From Bacteroidota bacterium (GTDB lineage Bacteria; Bacteroidota; Ignavibacteria; Ignavibacteriales; Melioribacteraceae): 8,239 nt of DNA. Under the pieces are notes generated by a model. It did no database searches. It was not told the origin of the DNA and saw only the letters and a program-made list of their open reading frames with translations. Position 1 is the stretch's first letter. Each line of letters starts with the position of its first letter. Location of the stretch: the NCBI GenBank assembly GCA_023381535.1, contig JAMCSN010000257.1, forward strand, positions 1-8,239, in the 5' to 3' direction. Shown in pieces: positions 7,138 through 8,239 of this stretch. A program made the position numbers and the translations under genes.

Positions 7138-7179
7138 GTGCTTGATTCTTGTTACTTGTTACTTGATGCTTGATACTTG
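7138..7179 (-). repeat. Six-unit heptamer tandem array abutting the dnaE start
   Basis: On the minus strand six seven-base units in perfect register fit CAAGNAN (for example CAAGTAT, CAAGTAA, CAAGCAC). The last unit ends at the base before the dnaE ATG. CAAG and the sixth-position A are invariant. The array occupies the place where a ribosome binding site should be, and carries an in-frame TAA, so it does not extend the protein. Confidence 0.85.
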
Positions 7180-7213
7180 TTAAAAAATTTCATCTGCCTT
7201 CTCCACTCAACAC

Positions 7214-7669
7214 TCATTTAGTTCCTGTGTGTCCGAATCCGCCTTCGCCGCGTTGACTGCCGTTTAAATCTTGAGTCTCTTCGAGATCTACATAATAAAC
7301 TTTTGCCAAAATCATTTGAGCGATTCTGTCTCCGCGTTTAATAACAAAATCTTCGTCGCTAAAGTTGAAAAGAATCACTTTTATCTCTCCACGGTAATCA
7401 GAATCAATTGTACCGGGAGAATTTAAAACTCCAATACCGTTCTTTGCAGCCAGACCGCTTCGCGGCCGCACTTGAATTTCGTATTCAACCGGAATCTCAA
7501 CGCGAAGGTTTGTCGGGATTAATCCAAACTTTCCTTTTTCAAGAACAATCTCATTTTCGATCGCGGCGCGAAGATCAAGTCCGCTGCTTCCGGAAGTAGA
7601 GTATTCCGGTAATGGTATGTCGTTGAAATGATTAGTTACTCGCTGAATCTTAACTTTTATTTTTTCCAT
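7214..7669 (-). CDS. dut: dUTP diphosphatase (dUTPase)
   Basis: This 151-residue protein has the length and all five motifs of the homotrimeric dUTPase family. They are SGLDLRA (29-35), RPRSGLAAK (68-76), GTIDSDYRGE (86-95), RGDRIAQMI (112-120) and the C-terminal RGEGGFGHTG (140-149), which closes over the active site. D89 is the expected base that activates water and Y92 the residue that excludes ribose. It hydrolyses dUTP to dUMP and pyrophosphate, keeping uracil out of DNA and supplying the thymidylate precursor. The ATG at 7669 gives the normal N-terminus; only a weak AAAGAGA lies upstream. It sits directly ahead of dnaE, a sensible pairing because dUTP control protects the product of the polymerase. 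Confidence 0.98.
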   Translation of the reverse strand: MEKIKVKIQRVTNHFNDIPLPEYSTSGSSGLDLRAAIENEIVLEKGKFGLIPTNLRVEIPVEYEIQVRPRSGLAAKNGIGVLNSPGTIDSDYRGEIKVILFNFSDEDFVIKRGDRIAQMILAKVYYVDLEETQDLNGSQRGEGGFGHTGTK

Positions 7670-7691
7670 TCAAACATTCTCTTTCTACGGA

Positions 7692-7699
7692 CAAAGATA
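7692..7699 (-). promoter_or_regulatory. Possible -7 element ahead of dut
   Basis: The minus strand reads TATCTTTG, a full match to the Bacteroidota -7 pattern TAnnTTTG, placed 22 bases before the dut ATG. That position is similar to the better promoter ahead of the enoyl reductase. No TTG lies at the expected distance upstream, so this is only a candidate. If real, it would drive dut and dnaE together. Confidence 0.3.
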
Positions 7700-7760
7700 A
7701 AAACAAATGAAAATATTTCTTACTTGATATTTACGAAAGAACAAAAAATGCGGAGTGAGA

Positions 7761-8239
7761 TTAATGTATTCGCAGTAATAACTTGCCGAATTTTACAATT
7801 TCATGTTTTTCAACTACCCTCAGCAAAAAAATTGCCGATGTAAACAGAATCAGAATTATGAATTTTATTAGAACATTAAGACCGAACTGATAATATAGAT
7901 AGTAGTAAGCAATTCCCGTTACGATTACCAAAACAAGAATTTTTGTCACCTTGCCGTATTCATAATCGATTCTATAATATTTTTGAGAGAAGAAATACAA
8001 ACTTCCAGCCATAACAAAATAACTTGCAAGTGTTGCGAGCGCGGCACCCATTATACCGAGCACAGGAATCAACAAAACATTGACAACTACATTAATCACG
8101 GCACCGGCTCCCGTAACGTAAGGAAAATATTTCGTCTTCTCTTCAATATAAATTCCCGCTTGAAAATTGTAATAGATTCCATTGAACAAATATCCGAGAA
8201 GAATTATCGGGACGATCGTGATTCCGCTTAGATATTCTT
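7761..8239 (-). CDS. Polysaccharide flippase-type membrane protein, C-terminal part
   Basis: The frame is open from the right edge of the window to a TAA at 7761-7763, so the 158 visible residues are the C-terminal part of a longer protein. A TTG at 8187-8189 is internal rather than the start, since the frame continues upstream without interruption (GITIVPIILLGY). About five transmembrane helices are visible, at residues 5-29, 38-60, 62-84, 97-117 and 119-140, with a short basic tail. The segment YFPYVTGAGAVINVVVNVLLIPVLGIMGAA, read across residues 37-66, is typical of the C-terminal half of the MATE-like oligosaccharide flippases (Wzx/RfbX, MurJ relatives), which move lipid-linked sugars across the inner membrane. 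The substrate cannot be told. It precedes dut by 91 bases and may be a separate unit. Confidence 0.8.
   Translation of the reverse strand, partial: EYLSGITIVPIILLGYLFNGIYYNFQAGIYIEEKTKYFPYVTGAGAVINVVVNVLLIPVLGIMGAALATLASYFVMAGSLYFFSQKYYRIDYEYGKVTKILVLVIVTGIAYYYLYYQFGLNVLIKFIILILFTSAIFLLRVVEKHEIVKFGKLLLRIH

Noticed and set aside
7138..7179. Heptamer array as a CRISPR or origin-type iteron set
   Set aside because: The units are only seven bases with no spacers, and no Cas, Rep or DnaA genes are in the window; a simple tandem repeat is enough.
8187..8189. TTG as start codon of the right-edge membrane protein
   Set aside because: The frame stays open to the window edge and the preceding residues form part of a transmembrane helix, so the true start lies outside.

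Overview
The window reads as an ordinary chromosomal stretch of a low-GC bacterium of the Bacteroidota/Chlorobi/Ignavibacteria kind. Three things point that way: a secreted protein built from 'two-component regulator propeller' repeats, a promoter of Bacteroidota type (TTG-N19-TAAGTTTG) ahead of one gene set, and the general look of the DnaE and dUTPase proteins. One gene (thioredoxin) has a clear AGAGGAG ribosome binding site, which is rarer in classical Bacteroidetes and fits a deeper branch such as Ignavibacteria. This placement is inference from sequence style, not from a search.

Every gene lies on the minus strand, so the genes are read from high to low coordinates. At the right edge is the C-terminal part of a multi-pass membrane protein of the polysaccharide flippase type (7761-8239, open at the window edge). 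Next come dut (dUTPase, 7214-7669) and dnaE (replicative DNA polymerase III alpha subunit, 3679-7137), probably co-transcribed. A heptamer tandem array fills the 42 bases directly before the dnaE start, and an AT-rich hairpin follows the dnaE stop.

A second transcription unit begins at a well-formed promoter (3525-3554). It reads through an FabL-like short-chain dehydrogenase/enoyl reductase (2672-3496), an acyl-CoA dehydrogenase (1515-2657), thioredoxin (1156-1476) and a secreted seven-bladed propeller protein (149-1132). Gaps of 14, 38 and 23 bases suggest one operon. The first two genes belong to acyl-chain metabolism; the thioredoxin and propeller look like co-transcribed passengers or envelope and redox functions.

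The left 148 bases hold no convincing gene. They begin with an 18-base perfect inverted copy of the segment just after the propeller gene's signal-peptide codons, which suggests a paralogue fragment, a recombination substrate or an assembly chimera. I found no RNA genes, CRISPR arrays, insertion sequences or defence genes. The genes are largely housekeeping; the points worth a second look are the inverted repeat at the left edge, the heptamer array at the dnaE start, the intact PHP metal site of DnaE, and the FabL-like enzyme with its repeat-embedded promoter.
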